NCBI RefSeq assembly: GCF_000024025.1
Contig: NC_013131.1
Coordinates: forward strand, 4,030,001-4,094,000
Length of the DNA: 64,000 nt
DNA from: Catenulispora acidiphila DSM 44928
GTDB taxonomy: Bacteria; Actinomycetota; Actinomycetes; Streptomycetales; Catenulisporaceae
Direction of reading: 5' to 3'
Shown here: positions 63,493-64,000 of the stretch, piece after piece
How the letters are laid out: every line of letters begins with the position of its first letter
Numbering within the stretch: position 1 is the first letter of the stretch
Notes under the pieces: model-generated
What the model saw: only the letters and a program-made list of their open reading frames with translations
Database searches by the model: none
Told to the model about the DNA's origin: nothing
Made by a program: the position numbers and the translations under genes

Positions 63493-63827
63493 CAGCGCTC
63501 CAGTGCCGCGCGGGCTGGTCAGAGCGTGCCCGCTGCCGCTCGCGACCAGGTAGGCGGCTTTGCTCGTGTGCCTCAGTGCCGCGCGAGCTGATCGGTGTGC
63601 TTTGCCGCTCGCGATCAGGTAGGTGGCTTTGCTCGTGTGTTTCAGTGCTGCGCGGGCCGATCAGTGTGTGCTGCCGCTGGCGATCAGGTCGGCGGCCTTG
63701 CTCGTGTGCTTCAGTGCCGCGCACGCCGATCGATGCGTGCTACCGCTGGCGATCAGGTCGGCGGTCTTGCTCGTGTGCTTCAGTGCCGCTCGGGCTGGTC
63801 AGTGTGCGCTACCGCTGACGATCCGCG
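63493..63827. repeat. 69-bp tandem repeat array, about 4.9 copies
   Basis: The marker GCTCGTGTG recurs at 63562, 63631, 63700 and 63769, exactly 69 bp apart, with a more diverged copy starting near 63493. Neighbouring units differ at several bases. Because 69 is 23 codons, long frames appear on both strands, but these have no start signals. Each unit also holds a near copy of the last 15 nt of the gene that ends at 63809. Confidence 0.85.
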
Positions 63828-64000
63828 AGGGCGGTGGCGCGCGCTTCGGGGACGCCGAGGATGAGGAGGCTTGTGATGGTTGCGGCGCGGGCGTTGAGGG
63901 TTGGGTTGGAGAGGCTGCTGTCGGCGATGGCGAATACGGCGGCGTAGGCGACCTGGCTGAGGACCGTTGGGGGGAGGTGTCGTCCGAACACCTGGTGGTC
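63809..64000 (-). CDS. C-terminal end of a gene leaving the window
   Basis: Open from the window edge to TAG at 63809-63811, 63 codons. It reads LPPTVLSQVAYAAVFAIADS, then NARAATITSLLILGVPEARA and ends ALADRQR. The composition is that of a real helical protein, but no family was recognised. Its last codons (GATCGTCAGCGGTAG) are echoed in the 69-bp repeats just downstream. Confidence 0.6.
   Translation of the reverse strand, partial: DHQVFGRHLPPTVLSQVAYAAVFAIADSSLSNPTLNARAATITSLLILGVPEARATALADRQR

Noticed and set aside
63493-63827. CRISPR array
   Set aside because: The 69-bp units are contiguous with no unique spacers, and there are no cas genes.
63284-63864. Repeat-containing protein genes on either strand of the tandem array
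   Set aside because: Frames stay open only because the unit is a multiple of three; no ribosome site or start signal was found, and composition is unlike neighbouring proteins.
1-64000. tRNA or rRNA genes
   Set aside because: No T-loop pattern with a matching acceptor stem and no conserved rRNA segments were noticed on either strand.

Overview
This window comes from a high-GC actinobacterium, most like a Catenulispora- or Streptomyces-type soil organism; that placement is an inference from gene content. The evidence is a WhiB-family regulator, two mycothiol-type maleylpyruvate isomerase-fold proteins, an SCO6745-family protein, very large LuxR-type ATPase (LAL) regulators, many secreted hydrolases, GTG/TTG starts, and several genes that look leaderless (a TANNNT box 6-7 nt before the start codon). 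I saw no rRNA, tRNA or CRISPR array. Coordinates and start codons were worked out by hand from the sequence.

Layout. 0-3 kb: the 3' part of an ATPase-like gene overlapping a membrane-anchored periplasmic-binding-protein-like receptor. 3-7 kb: a methyltransferase and the first LAL regulator. 6.9-12.3 kb: an eroded IS5-like transposase, then a secreted cell-wall-binding protein and a second LAL on the minus strand, bracketed by two near-identical 18-bp IS-end-like repeats. 12.4-13.6 kb: a divergent SGNH hydrolase/MarR pair with a palindromic operator between them. 13.8-27.7 kb: three more LAL regulators around a minus-strand cluster of three alpha/beta hydrolases, an SDR, a cupin, a WrbA-like flavoprotein and a WhiB protein. 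28.3-29.2 kb: an AraC regulator with a VOC protein. 29.4-34 kb: a secreted plant-polymer set of two divergent GH28 pectinases and an S53 peptidase, with readable promoters, a long 5'-UTR hairpin and a bidirectional terminator.

34-38.4 kb: five 11-bp iterons, a DsrE-like gene, a SnoaL-like gene, a tandem HD-GYP/LuxR protein, and an aromatic-pathway DAHP synthase behind a leader peptide and attenuator-like hairpin. 38.6-43.5 kb: an SCO6745-family protein, a catalase with an operator inside its promoter, an MFS transporter, a membrane protein and a decayed gene. 43.5-48.5 kb: a TPR protein divergent from a frameshifted membrane NACHT NTPase that overlaps a HIT hydrolase gene, then a DUF4184 protein and small ORFs.

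48.7-54.5 kb: an ECF sigma factor with a SnoaL-like extension and its apparent regulon. Three copies of one 33-nt promoter, with the same spacing, lie before an MFS exporter, the sigma gene itself and an SDR gene. 54.6-59.6 kb: a FAD-dependent oxidoreductase, a MerR regulator with its dyad promoter, and a response regulator facing a double-module histidine kinase. 59.7-61.8 kb: a UbiX/UbiD prFMN decarboxylase pair. 61.8-64 kb: an MFS remnant, a MOSC protein, a small secreted protein, and a 69-bp tandem repeat array abutting the end of a gene that leaves the window.
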